Assembly (NCBI GenBank): GCA_016198755.1
Contig: JACQIB010000005.1
Location: 1 to 48,930, forward strand
Direction of reading: 5' to 3'
Length of the DNA: 48,930 bases
From: Candidatus Aenigmatarchaeota archaeon
GTDB taxonomy: Archaea; Aenigmatarchaeota; Aenigmatarchaeia; Aenigmatarchaeales; JACQIB01
Shown here: positions 47,833 to 48,930 of the stretch, piece by piece
Layout: each line of letters opens with the position of its first letter
How positions within the stretch are numbered: position 1 is the stretch's first letter
Translations under genes and position numbers: made by a program
Notes under the pieces: generated by a model
Database searches by the model: none
Told to the model about the DNA's origin: nothing
What the model saw: the letters and a program-made list of their open reading frames with translations, nothing else

Positions 47833-48312
47833 TCACCCCGTTAAAAGCTCCAGTTTTGTTACAGAGCCATCAGCCAGAACAACAGGAACTGAGGCACTGT
47901 TTATCCTGCGCGTTAAAAGATCAGAATCTCCTGCTATTATAACCTCAGGTTCTGTTGTACGCAGCAGGAAACTGGAAGAACCTGTAAGCTCCTTCAAATC
48001 CTCTTCCATTTCAGTTTTCGGGTTTAAAACTTTCCCTCTTACTAAAATATCCTTTCCTCTCCCTTGGCTTGCTGCAGCAACAACCAGCTCTTTCATTTGT
48101 ATCCCTTCGGGGGTTTTAACCTCTAAAAAGGAAAGTAAAGCTGCGTCTGTTTTAACAGGCTCCTGCAAAACATTTACAGTAACGCTTATCCTTACTAACT
48201 GAATATCTAAAAGCACAGCATAGAACACTGCTGTAACTATTGCTGTCCCAAATATTATCATTACCAAAAAGAGGAATGTTGCACTGAAAAGCCCAATTCC
48301 TTTCTGCTTCAT
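47833..48312 (-). CDS. Pilin-like membrane protein with K-G class III signal
   Basis: 159 aa. M-K-Q-K-G-I-G-L-F followed by a hydrophobic segment of about 25 residues (7-35) is a good class III signal peptide. The remaining extracellular part resembles a small beta domain. Its ATG overlaps the upstream stop (ATGA) and it lies 4 bp from the next gene downstream, showing operon organisation and coupled translation. Function is inferred from context only. Confidence 0.65.
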   Translation of the reverse strand: MKQKGIGLFSATFLFLVMIIFGTAIVTAVFYAVLLDIQLVRISVTVNVLQEPVKTDAALLSFLEVKTPEGIQMKELVVAAASQGRGKDILVRGKVLNPKTEMEEDLKELTGSSSFLLRTTEPEVIIAGDSDLLTRRINSASVPVVLADGSVTKLELLTG

Positions 48313-48698
48313 AGTCCCACCTTCAGCACCGCTGGGTATACCCTACCCTCGCGGGTTTTTACTGCAACAGGAAGCTCAAACCCATATGGGTTACCGAGCT
48401 GCCAGGTTTTTGTTTTCCCTGTTACGGAAAACACTATATTCTGGCTTTTCAGGCAGCTCACGCTCTGGCTTGAAACAACAGAATCAAGCTTCTCCTCAGA
48501 GAAAACACCTATTTTTTCTGTTAAGCAGGAGGCTGAACTAAGCAGCTTTGCGAAATAGATTTCCTGTACATGTTCAGTGTTTGCGTATATATTAAAATTA
48601 TAGTGTACAACAACAAGGAATATTGCAAGTATAGTAATAATGCCAAAAATCATTGCAAGCATGTTTAGTATCCTTTCATCCAAATCTGTAATGTTCAT
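48309..48698 (-). CDS. Membrane-anchored protein of the pilin-like cluster
   Basis: 129 aa from the ATG at 48698, which has GGAGGCTG just upstream. One transmembrane helix (about residues 10-33: M-L-A-M-I-F-G-I-I-T-I-L-A) is followed by an extracellular domain with two Cys (A-S-C-L-T; V-S-C-L-K). There is no K-G cleavage site. It overlaps the next gene by 4 bp. No family recognised. Confidence 0.6.
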   Translation of the reverse strand: MNITDLDERILNMLAMIFGIITILAIFLVVVHYNFNIYANTEHVQEIYFAKLLSSASCLTEKIGVFSEEKLDSVVSSQSVSCLKSQNIVFSVTGKTKTWQLGNPYGFELPVAVKTREGRVYPAVLKVGL

Positions 48699-48699
48699 T

Positions 48700-48930
48700 C
48701 TAGTCAGCCTCCACTGAAACTTTACAGCCCTCACCTGATAGTTTTGTTATCCTTATCTCATGCCCAGGCCCTTTTGGTATTATAAGTTCTGATGGGGGAA
48801 CTGGGGTTAAAGAACATTCAGCTAGGGTAAGCTGCATTGGCTGCGCAGGCTTATAGTCTATTTTAACATCAAAAATTGGCACAACCTGCACGAATTCATT
48901 TCCTCCGGTTTTTGTAAACCTTAATTTAAG
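48700..48930 (-). CDS. C-terminal fragment of a protein at the window edge (5' partial)
   Basis: The frame is open to the right edge, so the protein begins outside the window; the last 76 codons are seen. They encode a beta-rich piece with P-V-P-P-S-E-L-I-I-P-K-G-P-G and two Cys, resembling an extracellular domain. It sits one base before the next gene of the same strand, so it belongs to the same operon. Confidence 0.55.
   Translation of the reverse strand, partial: LKLRFTKTGGNEFVQVVPIFDVKIDYKPAQPMQLTLAECSLTPVPPSELIIPKGPGHEIRITKLSGEGCKVSVEAD

Overview
This window is almost certainly from an archaeon, most likely a small-genome, DPANN-type lineage, although the phylum cannot be fixed from this stretch. 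The archaeal signs are Alba, a Hel308 helicase, a TFB-type transcription factor, Lrp/AsnC, an archaeal-type AsnRS, a tRNA-Arg with an intron at position 37/38, class III (K-G) pilin-like signal peptides and a PGF-pre-PGF surface protein. Many genes have a TATA box 25-28 bp before the start codon and no Shine-Dalgarno sequence. Genes are tightly packed and often overlap by a few bases at convergent ends.

Layout. 1-1374: two cell-surface protein genes (the first cut by the window edge). 1376-4110: an epimerase, a tiny zinc-ribbon ORF, a glycosidase-like TIM barrel and a HicBA toxin-antitoxin cassette flanked by an imperfect 67-bp duplication of the barrel gene's promoter and start. 4113-17544: the most remarkable part. 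Two giant exported membrane-anchored proteins (about 1859 and 2057 aa) are transcribed outward, away from a pair of transcription-regulator genes. Both have a beta-rich ectodomain, one transmembrane segment, a helical module with a shared Y-C-T-G-S...C-T-G-E motif, a PD-(D/E)xK nuclease-like core and a C-terminal HExxH...ExxAD zincin. They look like archaeal relatives of polymorphic toxins. 17645-17827: a compact, highly structured RNA of unknown family with its own promoter.

17927-36553: mainly housekeeping and small accessory genes: sugar epimerase, thioredoxin, YbaK-type deacylase, two tandem PIN ribonuclease-like genes, intron-containing tRNA-Arg(UCG), AsnRS, a VIT-type metal transporter, the gatCAB operon, an orphan receiver domain, a PurD-like ATP-grasp enzyme, NAD kinase, a serine hydrolase fusion, a YdjM-like membrane hydrolase, two P-loop ATPases, a RelE-like toxin with a candidate antitoxin, a zinc-ribbon-less TFB and tRNA-Pro(UGG).

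36630-48930: a free-standing LAGLIDADG protein, Hel308, a histidine phosphatase, a tandem pair of thymidylate kinases (one with an eroded P-loop), several unrecognised small proteins, a pentapeptide-repeat protein, a long coiled-coil protein, Alba, and finally a pilin-like/surface-appendage gene cluster that continues off the right edge.

Functional threads: envelope and cell-contact proteins at both ends and in the middle (adhesin-like, giant nuclease/protease proteins, pilins); indirect aminoacylation (gatCAB) beside AsnRS; and several toxin-like modules (HicBA, RelE-like, PIN pair, giants). No CRISPR array, transposase or integrase was seen.
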